DNA of 64,000 bases from Diploscapter coronatus (lineage: Eukaryota > Nematoda > Chromadorea > Rhabditida > Rhabditidae): NCBI GenBank assembly GCA_964036155.1, contig OZ038422.1:75043201-75107200 (forward strand), written 5' to 3'. Positions 10,956-22,674 of this stretch are shown here, piece after piece. The notes beneath the pieces were generated by a model. It was not told the DNA's origin, ran no database searches, and worked only from the letters and a program-made list of their open reading frames with translations. Every line of letters starts with the position of its first letter. Within the stretch, counting starts at the first letter, position 1. Position numbers and translations under genes: made by a program.

Positions 10956-13900
10956 TCACTCCTGATCATGCTTATGTTCTTCTTGCGTATTTTCAGTTCC
11001 TTCGATCGGTTGAGGTTGGGAATCTGATTGCGAATCGCCTTTTTCATTTCGATTGCAACCCTGTTGCGTCGAATTCTCGATATGATTCCCTTGGTTCTAA
11101 AATTTCACTAATTTCAAAAATGTAATCATTTCGCATCAAATATTTGTAATTTTTTTCAATAATTGGGTCATTGGATAAGTAATTATTTCAAAACAACTGA
11201 CATTGATTGCCTGCTCCACTTTATTCTCATTGTCGAACATAGGCGTAGCGTCTTTAGCCTCTTTCAGCTTCTTCCCCATTTCATTCAATGACTTTTTCAA
11301 TTCTTCAATCTTGTCGACAGAAGTTTTTAGTTCCTAAAAAGCTTGAGAGAATATCATTGGACAGGAAAAATGTGCATTTTTCAATAAGAAAAGTTTTGGA
11401 TGATAGAATTGCATCGGAAGCCTGAATATTTACCGCGTGTAGTTTGGCATCGGCAACGAGTAATTTCGACTCACTGGCGATGGCGGAGAGTTTGTTGACA
11501 AACTTCTGCAAAAATTCTTATTCTTTCATTGTTAGAATGTGAAAATACTCATTATCTACATAATAATTAAAGAAATTAAGAAACTTTGAGAAAGAGAATG
11601 CGCGTAAATGAAGCTTTTATTGATATTTCTCGTTATTGGCCTGCATCTTTTCATATCATCAACGAATAATGAAAATCTTACGAGGTACTCCTCTCTCTTC
11701 TGAACTGAAATTCCCGAGCCGTTACTGCGAATGGTGTCGTTTGCGCTCGAACAGCTACTTCTCAGAGAATCTACACTTTTCGCTGCAGTCTCGCATGCAC
11801 TCTGAAATGAATAGATTTGTAGTGTACTTTTGAAAGTTTAAAAGACGAAAACACGTTTCATTTGGCTGTAATTATCTCTCCTTTTTCTGATTTCCCATCA
11901 CCATACAATCAAATCAATACAGGTTGAACTTGAGTGACCATAAAAATCGATTTTTTAAAGTAATTAGTGATTCATCAAATTTACCGGATCGATTGTCAGT
12001 TTTCTATTTTTTTTTATTGAACTTTGATAGTGTTTGCAAAAATGAATACAACAATTTCTCATCAGGAAAAAATGGCATAATGAATAGAAAATCGGTTATC
12101 ACTGGCCACTCGTGATTTCATATAAATTTGAAAACAGTAATTTTCGACTTACGACTACAATCTTCACTGCTATGTCGATGTTTCGTACATTCACATTCTC
12201 TATGGAACTTTTAGATTTGTTCGCTTCATGGAGAATCGTCACCAATCTTGCCAGCTAAAGATAAAATGAGCTCTTGATTTGTTAATAAATTTTTGGATCA
12301 AATTTTGACAAATTCTAAGAAAGAAAAATAATATTTATGAACCAGGTCTTCCGCAAGCCTCAACAATTTACGATTTTTGAACAGGAATTGTCGAGATAGA
12401 TGCATCATCACTTTTTAGAATTGGATTGAAATTGTGTCAACGTCAATTCGTTGATGCAATTTGCAAGATACAAATTGAATTCCGTACCTTCATTTCAATG
12501 TTCAAGCAGGAATTAATGCATTCCGTGGCTCGTTTCGAACAGTTCTTGATTGCCTGTAATATTTATGATTTTCTATGTCAAATCTTTCAGATTTCATTCC
12601 AATTCCTTTAAATTTGTAAACTCACATTTGACTTTTTCTTATTAGCCGAATACTGTTAAAATTCATTTTTTAGTTTTGAAGAACTAGATCTCGAGAATAT
12701 AAATGTACATAGAATTGTGTTTTGATAAAAGAAACAAAGCACTTACATCATTAAACCATGAAGTCTTATCTCTTTTTGGGATGAATCAAAATACTCGACT
12801 TACATCATCGTATATGAATTGATGCGATTCTTGAGCAGCCATAGCCCCGGCAATTTTTATCAGATTCAATCGGCTTTTCGTTTGATCCAGTAGATTAGCT
12901 CTTCGTTCCATTTGATTCTGGTGTTTTAACGCAATCTAAAATTGAAAGGTGCATTTTTCTTCGGACCATACATGCTCAAAGGATCACATTCTTGATAAGT
13001 GCCTAGCCTGGCGATAAATTTAGTACGGAATAGAAAGCTAGGTTTTTATAATCGCAATTTGTGTATTTTGAACCTAAATTGGCTTCAAAATTTTACAAGG
13101 AATTTTTGTTATTGTAAAATTTCAGAATCAGTTTCGAACTGCATCGTCCATATTCGAAAACAATTTGATTGACAAATTTGCCTAACTCTCTTACTGATAT
13201 CAAACATTCTTACCAGTTGAGCCCTGGCTTCGTTCCTCTCTTTCCTGTTCCACCCTTTCTGCTCCTTGTTATCGTCGACTCTTCTCTGGTATTCTAGAGA
13301 AATCTGCTCTCTGAATTATTAGAATGCATTTTTTTCAATACATACGACAATCAGTCTACTGACCTCTGACTTTCCAGAATCTTTGTTTGAACATTGACTT
13401 CACGTTCATGTTGCACACTAAAATATATTCGCCCTTTTTCGTGTCTTCTATGAATAAAAACAATTTACTTCAAATCCTTTCTCTCCTTGTCCGCCAGCTC
13501 CACTATTTCATTACGATGAGCTAAAAAATTTAATTATCTCAAATTTTCAATGGGGTTTTCTTTAATATTTTCGAATTTCATTATTTTCACATAATATATT
13601 TTTGCTCTTTTTTATATTTTTTACAAAATGTGAAAATTTTTCATTGTTGATTTGAGTGGAATAGCTAATTCGTTGTCAAAATTATTACTACAGCTGAGCT
13701 TACCCTTTGCTTGTTCTGCTCCCCTAATGTCAGCGTTCTCGGCTATCTTCACTTTTGCATTGAACTCCTCTCTTTTCTCCGTCATCCTTTCCTTGTGCCC
13801 CTCTCCCAATCTCTGTTGCTCTGCTGCGTCCCTTTCTTGAGCCTCTTTCCTTCGTTGATTCTCATCGTCAACTTCTTTATTGAATCCCTAAAACATGTGA

Positions 13901-14694
13901 CGGTGTCAAGATTTTTTATTGGGATCTGTAAAAAATTGTTTCCTTATTCTGATAGAAAAATGTAAAATCTTGCGTGAGAATCAGACCTAGGCAGAGAGCT
14001 TAAGTCAGATTTCCTCTACGCACTTCCTCCCTTATATTTTTCTGTCTAACATGCATTATTTCTTCGGAAAAATCATGAAAAACCTAGTGCTTGTTTGAAT
14101 TTTAACCACTTTATAAAGTTCCAATAAAAGAAATTTTCTCGCTGCGCGGACCCCTCTCCTTATATTTTTTCAGCCTGACTGAAATCCTGCTTCTAAGTTT
14201 GGTGAGCATTGGAGAGTGATTGTTTTTCATTAACGCAAATTAAAAAGGAAGGTCTATTTTGTATCCTTATTTTGATAACTGATAAATGTTATAATCACCA
14301 CTATCTGGTCGGAGCGAATTTTCGCGGACTCTTTGTATTGTTCGTCCAGCTGCTGATATTTCTTTTCTAGTTGTCTGAAACAAATGATCATATTTCACAT
14401 TGAGTGCATATTCATGAGTTGACAAAATAGGAATCTTCATGCAGTTTTCTCAAAACTTCGTTGTATCGTAACAAGTAGATTTTCGTCGATGAGTAAGAAG
14501 CAAATTCATCCATAAATTTTAATCATCCTCACTTCTTTTGCTCATCCGCGCGTCTCTTCGACTCCTTCTCTTCCCTGAGAATGCCCTCAAACAACTGTTC
14601 ACTCGCCTTTTCCATTTGGTCCAATGCCTTCTGCTGCTGCTCCTGCAAATTAATCCGCACATATTTGTAGAGAAAATCCTCAACTTACCGCCAT
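10956..14694 (-). CDS. coiled-coil protein, convergent partner gene
   Basis: Read on the minus strand, the start is ATG at 14694 (MA, then donor), followed by EQQQKALDQMEKASEQL (~14643-14531). Further exons lie at ~14376-14300, ~13888-13702, ~13520-13474, ~13420-13363, ~13310-13214, ~12935-12805, ~12555-12488, ~12255-12150, ~11790-11660, ~11510-11430, ~11335-11211 and 11096-10956 (ends EEHKHDQE, stop 10956-10958). The first two thirds is charged coiled coil. The middle part has KSVDSLRSSCSSAND and GAMAAQESHQF. The C-terminus is Gln/Asn/Glu-rich. A 3' splice acceptor lies 40 bases upstream of the ATG. The C-terminal layout, ELKTSVDKIEELKKSLNEM followed by a disordered tail, resembles that of the plus-strand gene, so the two may be diverged paralogs. 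No known family recognised; some junctions are approximate. Confidence 0.6.
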
Positions 14695-14734
14695 CTTCCC
14701 TTTTTGAATGCGTAATACAACACCAAAAGGAAAT

Positions 14735-15970
14735 CTGAAACATGGATAATATTTATGTAAGTGAAAAATCGTTTGTAGATAATGAGAATAGAAAATCAGC
14801 GAAAGGAAGAAGTGGAAACGAGTGCTAAATTTTGCATGAAAGATCGCTCATCCGGTGAAATGATATACTCATTTCAAAAGGGGTAGACCACGTTCAAATG
14901 ACGATAACTTTCATGTACAAGGGGCATAATTTTTTAACTGATAAAAAGCGAATGAAGGAGATTATTGCATAGAATCTTCCATATTCCAGTTCAAAGTTAT
15001 TTGATATGATGAATGTTAGACTTTTTTTAATTATTGGAAAAGATGGAGATAAAACTAGGTGTTTCCAGCCTATACTTTGAATTATTAATTAAAAGCCCAG
15101 AATAAATTTTACTTGACTTATGAAGCATTTTCAAAAATCAAAATTTTAAAAATAAAATTAATGCAGTAAATATTGTAAGATCTTCACAGCTCGCCATTTT
15201 GAGTTAAACCTGCACTTGTTTCAGGCCCTTTCAGCACAAGATTATTGTTTTCAGTTGGCCGCTTTGCGCAATCCGACGCGATTTGTTCAAGATTCGGAAA
15301 ATTGATTTAAATACTTTTCCCTGATTTACAATTTACAATTTTCAATTAGAAAAATGTAAATAATTGGAAAATTTGATTCTTGCATGTTTTCCGTTAAAAA
15401 CTAGGAGATCGTTTTGATATTATCGTTGTCGCTGAGTTTAATGCTAAGATGTAATATGCAATTTGGCTGATGAAAATATAAATGGATAATGATGAAAACT
15501 GTACATCGTAGTTCATTCCCTTCATCTCTGCATTGTATCGCGCCATGTCTTGTTGATGAAAGCAAGTCATTGGGGTATCTCGGAAAATGCATAAATTTTT
15601 GACAACTTTGACGAAGTTATCTCAAATTTTGCTAGTTTTTCGATTAGAGCGCGTTTTACGTATCCGTAAGTTTGAGAGTCATCCACGACAACAAAAGAGG
15701 AAAAAATGAGGATTGCATAAAATTAATGTAGTTTTGCGTGGAATGAACCGTTTTCAAAAAAAAATCTAAATAGATTCAGAATCTGCATGACGAGGTATTT
15801 CATGCAGTATAAGTTTCATGAGTTCATAATGATTTTCGAAAATATGCTCGCGCTCTCTAGCTAGTTTAATTTCTCCCCGATAAGCAATATTGATTCATAA
15901 ACAATAGAGTGGAAAATGTAAATATCCGAAGAAAAAAACGAATAGAATTGATCATACAGCCGAAATTATG
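14735..15970. other. interior right spacer, no gene seen
   Basis: AT-rich DNA lies between the minus-strand coiled-coil gene and the inner edge of the right arm. It is presumably that gene's 5' flank. Open frames here are short and lack plausible splice partners. Confidence 0.5.
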
Positions 15971-18112
15971 AAAGGTAAACATTCCATAATTTATATGAAC
16001 AGATAAAATTGCTCAATCAATGCAATTAAAGAGTATGAGGAGCGGTATGTGTACTGCACTTCTTATCAATTAGCTATTTATTCCAAGCATAAATATCCAT
16101 ATAAAAAGATATGATTCGCACACTTCCTATCTCCATGATAATTTCTTGCATAATAGCCTTATAATATTCAAAAACTAAAAGGTCGTGTTAGGGACCTATA
16201 AATTTGTTGGTAAGATTCATCAGCAATGATGTCTCATCAGTAATAGAAGAACCTTAGACAGTTATATCTCTTCTTATCAATTTCGTAACGAATCTGTTTA
16301 TAATGTTTGAAAAGTAGAGGCACAATTATCCACTGACAAACACTAACTAAGTGTTCTTATTTTCCGTCCAAATTTCATATTTATTTTTTGTTTGAATGAA
16401 TATGACATATATTTCATCATAATGCTATTGAATTTCACCTAGCCGCTATAGTACGGTATACGGTGTTCAGTTCCTATAAAATCTACTTTGCCAAGTGAAA
16501 AATTCAAAAGTGATAGAATGATCAAATATATGTCATATCCATTCAGACAACAGAATTACCAAATTTGGATGGAAAATAGGGTCGTGCACTGATTTTTTTA
16601 AGTTAGAGGCATTATGCAATTTTTTTTTTAGATTTTCGTGCTTCCCGAACATAAATAAAAAAAAAAAAACTAGCAAAGCCTCGGGAACCCATAGAATCGG
16701 AGCCGACTTTAGAATGAAAGTTGATCGGTATGAGGTCCTCTAGTCGATAAAAGCAAAAAGATTTTTTATGGAAAATAAATAAAATATAAGCATTTGACTT
16801 ATCTACACACATAGATCAGTTGATTAGAAAAAGTGAAAAATTTTCGTATATAAAGCATGTAGAAATCCTTACAATTAGTTTCTATAAAGGTAAAATTTGA
16901 AATAATGATAATAGTTTAGGATGGAGAAAAGAACTCTTCTAAATACATGCTTATTTTCAAATAATAAGATTACTCTCTAAAAATCTTTTGACATTTAAAC
17001 ATATTGTCGAGTGAAAGATAAACCTGGGTAAAATTCGAGAATTGCTAGATAGGCAGCGCGAATTGTTGATAACGAAAAGGGGTTATCGCTCCTAGAATTT
17101 CCTCAGCTGGCGAATTTTTTGGTGGCGATTTGGAAATGATAGTACGGAGGTGCGTTTATTTTCCCATGCTATTCCTTCTTTACCTAGTCACCTTGCCTAT
17201 CTCTAACTATGGGTGCCGTCATATCGCCATTTCCAAACAGCCCGGGATTCAGATCATTTTCTCTGCGTTATTAACCGAATTGGCTTGATCGGGGAATTCG
17301 GATGATAATGCGAGGAAAATTTTCTGATTTGTATGGCTCAACATTTCATTATAAAATTAAAGATGATGATAATGATTATGAATTGGATAAAACTTGTATG
17401 AATATTTTGAAGCACTGAGGCAAAGCTTCATTGATGCAAGCAAATTTATGAAATGCATTTGTTGATCTTAAAAATTTTGCTTTAGGCGATAAGAATGGAT
17501 TGCTGCAGAGGAAGTATTAGTCAGTATTCTTAATGTTTTCTATTGATTTTTGATACACTGAAGTACTGTAGTGAAAAGTGAAATATTTCTGCTACTTAAT
17601 TTGAAAATAAATGAGTAGTAAACTTCGTAATCTGTTCAACAAAATTGGTATGCGAATCAAACAGACAACTTCTTCCTTCACTAGCATTGTTATTTCTATA
17701 AAGTGCTAAAAACTAAAATTTATTTCTGTGAATAAAAGTATTTTTTCTACGATAGAATAAAATTTTCTCTCCGCTATTTGATTGTATCAGATTATTTCGA
17801 TCTGTAAACATAACTAATGCACCAATTAACCCTGCCGACTTCGCAAATAACATTCGATAAGGTGACGATAATAAGCGGTAATTTTGAATCAACGATTTGA
17901 TATAAAAAGATGTTAAATGATTCTATTACAGGGTGTTTCAAGTTTATCTACCCAACTTACTTTTTGAATAACTTTTTATTTTTGATCCAAATTGAGTACG
18001 GTTTGTTGCATGGTACTCTCCTTACGTAATGGTTTTGTTTCGTATAACTCTTGAGCCGAAACCAATTACCCATACTCATAAAACCACCTGTTTTTGAAAA
18101 AGTTAATTTTTG
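15971..18112 (-). repeat. right arm of the ~2.1-kb inverted repeat
   Basis: This is the reverse complement of 2618-4752 (see that entry). It includes the same decayed F-box/kelch fragment: CTACGATAGAATAAAAT at 17748-17764 mirrors 2964-2980. The outer end runs directly into a foldback structure, unlike the left arm. The A/T run at 16655-16670 is arm-specific. Confidence 0.8.
17430..17900 (-). pseudogene. decayed F-box/kelch fragment inside the right arm
   Basis: This is the mirror copy of the fragment in the left arm, recognised by the inverted CTACGATAGAATAAAAT run and the flanking sequence aligned to 2835-3160. It is non-coding, with multiple stops. The limits are approximate. Confidence 0.5.
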
Positions 18113-18500
18113 ACAATAAATCGAGCTCCTGTGAGCGTGTAAGACTGGACCATTTAACTGTTTTACTACTCAGATTACCATATTTTGGTAAAATTTCAGG
18201 TAAAGGTGTTTGGTATTTTACCAAACTTGATACCAAATTAATTCTGGCATGTTTGACTATCATATGAAGCGAATCGTATCAAAAATGGTCCAGTCTTACG
18301 CCCACGGCTCGATTTATTGTTAAAAATTAGCCTTCAAAAGACAAGTGATTTTATGGACATGGGTAATTGGTTTCGACTCAAGAGTTGTACCAAACAAAAC
18401 CCTTACGTAAGGAGAGTACCATACAAAAAACTACTCAATTTGGATGAAAAATAAAAGGTTATTCAAAAAATAAAATAGGGAGATAAACTTGAAACACCCG
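17933..18500. repeat. ~570-bp foldback (palindrome) at the outer right end
   Basis: 17933-18158 and about 18270-18500 are reverse complements of each other. Both contain the TTACGTAA-flanked stretch and the GATAAACTTGAAACACC terminus. The centre (about 18113-18330) has inner arms AATAAATCGAGC .. GTAAGACTGGACCAT. The outer edges read CAGGGTGTTTCAAG, the same terminus as other short elements in this window. Confidence 0.7.
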
Positions 18501-18860
18501 GTATTGCATAATTTATATGAACAGGGAAAATTGCTCAATCAATGCAATTAAAGAGTATGAGGAGCGGTATGTGTACTGCATTTCTTATCAATTAGCTATT
18601 TATTCCAAGCATAAATATAAAAAGATATGATTCGCACACTTCCTATCTCCATGATAATTTCTTGCATAATAGTTTTATAATATTCAAAAACTAAAAGGTT
18701 GTGTTAAGAACCTATAAATTTGTTGATAAGATTCATCAGCAATGATGTCTAATCAGTAATAGAAGGGCCTTAGACAGTTATATCTCTTCTTATCAATTTC
18801 GTAACAAATCTGTTTGTTTGAAAAATAGAGACATAGTTATCTGCTGAAAAACACTAACTA
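18501..18860 (-). repeat. partial third copy of the arm's inner end
   Basis: The segment is directly repeated relative to about 15985-16345. Both contain TTTATATGAACAG, GAGTATGAGGAGCGGTATG and the TTCATCAGCAATGATGTCT stretch. A ~14-base deletion separates the copies. It is joined head-on to the foldback at 18500. Confidence 0.75.
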
Positions 18861-18861
18861 T

Positions 18862-19098
18862 CTCAGCAAAACTTGTGCCTATCCGAATCGATTCGGACGG
18901 ATTTCGGCAGTTTGGCCCGAGTTGGTCGGCATGCCACTCCGCCCGGATTGGCAATTCAACCCGAGTGGACTCGAGTCGGTCGGCAGTTTTACTAGATAAA
19001 AATTGCCGACCAACACGGATCCGAGCGGATTGGCATTGGTCGGCAAAAAAGTGTCGACATCCGCCCGGATCGACTCGGATAGGCACTTTTCGCTGTGT
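18862..19098. repeat. GC-rich inverted-repeat element
   Basis: The left end, TCAGCAAAACTTGTGCCTATCC, and its continuation (GA[AG]TCGAT[CT]CGG[AG]CGGAT) recur inverted at the right end, which reads CACAGCGAAAAGTGCC on the minus strand. Internal repeats of the type GGTCGGCA occur on both strands. GC is much higher than in the flanks. I see it as a non-autonomous inverted-repeat transposon; it produces long spurious open frames. Confidence 0.65.
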
Positions 19099-19784
19099 AC
19101 GCGATCGGTCTGTAAAAATTGGAACTCGAACATTAATTAATGTCCGGATCCGTAGATCCTTGCGTATGAGTTTAGCACACTTCAATATCAATTCTCAATA
19201 AAAATACTTTAGACATCGATCACCTCGCTATAAAGTTTACAACTTTGGAGCAATTTGATAAGACATGATATTTTTCATATGACCGAAACGTTGGAATGCC
19301 TAAATTATTATAGGGTACTTAATAATTTCTCCAAATCTCGGTAGCAATTGATCCGAAAACAGAAATTCACTGAGATGATGCAGTAAGTTGCAAGACACTG
19401 AAAATTTCGACAAATGATAAATAATCTGTGAAATTCTTCTGTTATCCTTTGCAACAAACGACTGTGCAGCTAGTGTCCTTTTCCGTTCATCCGTTCCCCG
19501 TTTGTCTTGCTAGGAGACGGTGATTTTCTACTTTTCTCCCGAATATCCATCCTATCTGACGTTTCTTTTTAGTTCTGCACTTTCTGAATTCACTAGAACT
19601 TGCGAGAGTTGCTTTCGCCAAATCTTCGAATTATTATGTTTAGACTCAAGTTTTATTGCCTCCCTCAAAAATGTGCAGGAACTTCTTTCTAATTTCTCTC
19701 TTGCTTACAATCGTGCAATTCCATTTCAAGCTCGCGATTTTCTTTCTATTTAACCAAATTTCATCAATCCATTTTCAGGGGTCG
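19099..19784. other. intergenic, kinesin 5' flank
   Basis: No gene is supported here. Pyrimidine-rich sequence from about 19500 leads to the acceptor at 19777-19778, six bases before the kinesin ATG. Confidence 0.45.
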
Positions 19785-22674
19785 ATGCAGAGAAGAGCGA
19801 ACCCTCCAACCAGATCGGCTGCCGCTGCAGCCACGCCACTCATAGCAAAAATCGCGGGCCGGGCCAACGTTGCAGCCACACCACTCACAGAAAAAACTGC
19901 AAGCCGAGCCAATGCCACGGGGACGAAGAACAACACGCCGGCCAGCAGGAGCGCTGCTAATATCGCCCCAGTGACAACGACCATCCGCAGTGGTCAAGCG
20001 ACGCGCTCAACCTCTCGCAGCAGACAGACGCCGACTGCGACTCTCCGTGGCCGTCCGCCCACTTCACAAGCTACAAGGGCTTCCACTATACAGACACAGC
20101 TGGCTGAGGCAATCGAGGTGAGAATGAGCAATGCATCAGAAAAAAAACTGTTGGTTGGCATTTTTTGTCACCAAATGCCGGCAAATTCCTTTAGAGCCGA
20201 CTTCAGGATTGAGCGGCAAAAATGTCGATCGGCATACGCATACTGATCAGAGGCGCACGAACTTCGACCTTGAAAAATTTCGAATTAAAACTTCGTGCAC
20301 CCCTGACACTGATGCCGACCGGCAGTTTTTCTGCTAAAGACAATGGAACAAAATGGCAATCCAACATGTATTTAGAAGTTGCGAAAGAAGGAGGACGAGC
20401 TGGGCGTCGCGAATTGGACGATTACCGAGTTGAAGCAGAAACTGGCAGAAGCGGAAGAGCTATCCGAGGTCAGGCTGAAGAAGAACATCGAGCTGGAAAG
20501 CGTCGTCAGGCATTTGCACAATGAAAACGTCAATCTCAAGGTGTGGCATTCAAGAGAGAAGTAAAGCTTCAACGATATATGATAGTATTTCAACAATTCT
20601 TCAAACTACTGCTTGCAGGGCAAGATCCGTGTGCAGTTGCGTTTCCGCCCCCTGGCCAAGGACGAAATGCTTACCAATCAGCTCGCCATCCACACGGACA
20701 ACTCCATTACGTGGCAGCTCGCCGGCCGTAAGGAGCCCAAGAGTGCCGCCTTCCAGCACATCTTCAAGGACAGCGACACTCAGCTGGACGTCTTCGACCA
20801 AGTCAAGGACCTCATTGCGGTGAGATTGAGGAAAAATTCTCCTACCGAAAATAAGAAATAAAGTTCACTCATCGTTTTGGATATCAATTTCCGTCCCAAT
20901 TTCTCTGAAAAAACGAATAATTCCAGTCTGTAGTGCACGGCTATAACGTGGCGATCTTCGCGTACGGCCAGACGGGCAGCGGCAAGACCCACACGATGCG
21001 GGGCTCCGTGCAGCAGCCGGGAATCATCCCCAACGCCTTCCAGATGCTCTTCGACATGAAGAACGCCCTCCAGGACATTGGATATGAGGTCAGCTTGAGT
21101 AGGGTTCGAAGAATCGTGAGACTCGAATTTTAGCACCAATAAAGAAATTTGAATTCAACAATTTAAAATTCTTTTAGTGCTAAACTAGGAGTGAAAAGTG
21201 AATTTACAGATAAGCTACTCGGCGTCGTTCGTGGAGGTCTACAACGAGGCGATCTACGACCTGCTAGCTACCAATCGCACCAAATTGACGATGTCCGATC
21301 ACGTGAGGGAACAGTTCATCAGGATGCCCATCGATGAAATGCAAGCGGTCAGTCAGTCGGGCAATAAGTGTGAAGGGCTCATTGATTGGAAAGTTCATTC
21401 ATTCTTTTTTTTTGCCCTAGAACAAGGTTTTCACTTCCAAAATAAGTAAACTTTTTTTTTTAAAGAATCAAAATAAAATTGAGTATATGCAAGAGGAAGT
21501 TGTGCCAGCTTTTCTGTTCAAAATAATGCTTTTTCAACGTGTTGTGAGAGTTCACAATCACAGCACTCCATATTGATAGAAAAGTTGTGCCTGTTGGAAA
21601 TGAAATGCGATTGCAGAAAGGTCACCTTTTTCTAGAATGATTGTTTCAGATCAACGATTTCCTGCGCAAGGCAGATGCAAAACGCACGACAGCCGCAACC
21701 AAGCACAACGAGGAATCGTCTCGCTCCCACGCCATCTGCCTGCTCTTCGTCAACAGCAGCAACAAATTCAGTGGCAAGTTTAGGGTGGAAAGGGATAACA
21801 ATGAAGATCATTCGAGGCTTGAAAGAATTGCAATCTGAAAAGGCGATATTTTCTTTCAATACGAGCCCTTATGAAGTTTTTATTCAATTTATTCCTGTGA
21901 ATGATTTTAATTTGAGAACTCGGCATTTCAGGCACCTCGACCAGCTCGACCCTGAGTCTGGTGGATCTGGCCGGCAGCGAGCGAATCGACACGGGTCTTC
22001 ATCACAAGCACTTGCTAGCCGAAGAGGGCAAGAAGATCAACACTTCCCTCCTCCATCTCAAGAACGTTCTCAGAGACATCAGAAGCAATGTAGGTTTATA
22101 TAAAAATTGACGACAAACGTTGAAAATTGAAAAATTTTTTAATTTATCACTAACATTAAAATTGCGATTTCTATCCTCAAATTTCACTCGGTACCACTTA
22201 GTTTGACGTTGAAATTCATATTGAAGAAATTGTTTTAAATTAATTCCAATTTCTGTCGTTTTCTGCGCATATTTGAGAAAGATGTGGTCTCGAAATTTCA
22301 CATAAAATTAGCCAATGAAATACGAAATTTTTAATAAAAAAAACCCACAAAGCCAATAACTATTCAAATTTCAGCAGTCCCATATCGCCTACCGCAACGC
22401 TGTGCTCACCCATCTGCTGCGAGACTCGCTGGGCTACGGCAACTCGAAGACGCTGATGATCGTGACGCTGTCGCCCTCGGCACTGCAGTTCGACGAGACG
22501 CGTAGGGCCGTGGAGTTCGCTGTGGAAGTGAGCGAGGCGAGAATCGGCACGGCAACCGCGCAGAGAAAGAGGACGGTGAGCGACAGCAACAGCAGCATGA
22601 CTGGCAGTTTGGGCACGCCTGTCACGAATGGATTGAGGAGAAGCTTTTCTCAGCATAGCATCATCAACCTGTGA
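19785..22674 (+). CDS. C-terminal-motor kinesin (kinesin-14 / Ncd-KIFC1 type)
   Basis: Eight exons encode 526 residues: 19785-20117, 20376-20540, 20619-20819, 20927-21088, 21210-21347, 21650-21773, 21932-22089, 22375-22674. The tail (1-111) is basic and Ala/Thr/Arg-rich, as in microtubule-binding tails. Residues 112-166 form a short coiled-coil stalk, and the motor begins at [12 protein letters not shown] (~167), the hallmark position of kinesin-14 necks. Motor motifs: P-loop GQTGSGKT (~247), switch [10 protein letters not shown] (~353), switch II DLAGSE (~386) and [14 protein letters not shown]. These minus-end motors act in spindle focusing. The stalk is very short for the family. Exon 6 ends either at a GC donor (GTG|GCAAGT) or at a weak GT three bases earlier; both keep frame. 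A 200-bp inverted-repeat element lies in intron 1. Confidence 0.93.
20134..20334. repeat. inverted-repeat element in kinesin intron 1
   Basis: The ends read CAGAAAAAAAACTGTTGGTTGGCA and, on the minus strand, CAGAAAAACTGCCGGTCGGCA. A second inverted pair inside (GGCGCACGAACTTCG and AACTTCGTGCACCCC) matches the ends of the element in RTF1 intron 5. Confidence 0.65.

Noticed and set aside
18793..19201. Overlapping 130- and 108-residue open frames on both strands
   Set aside because: They lie inside a GC-rich inverted-repeat element; frames on both strands mirror each other and have no domain or splice context.
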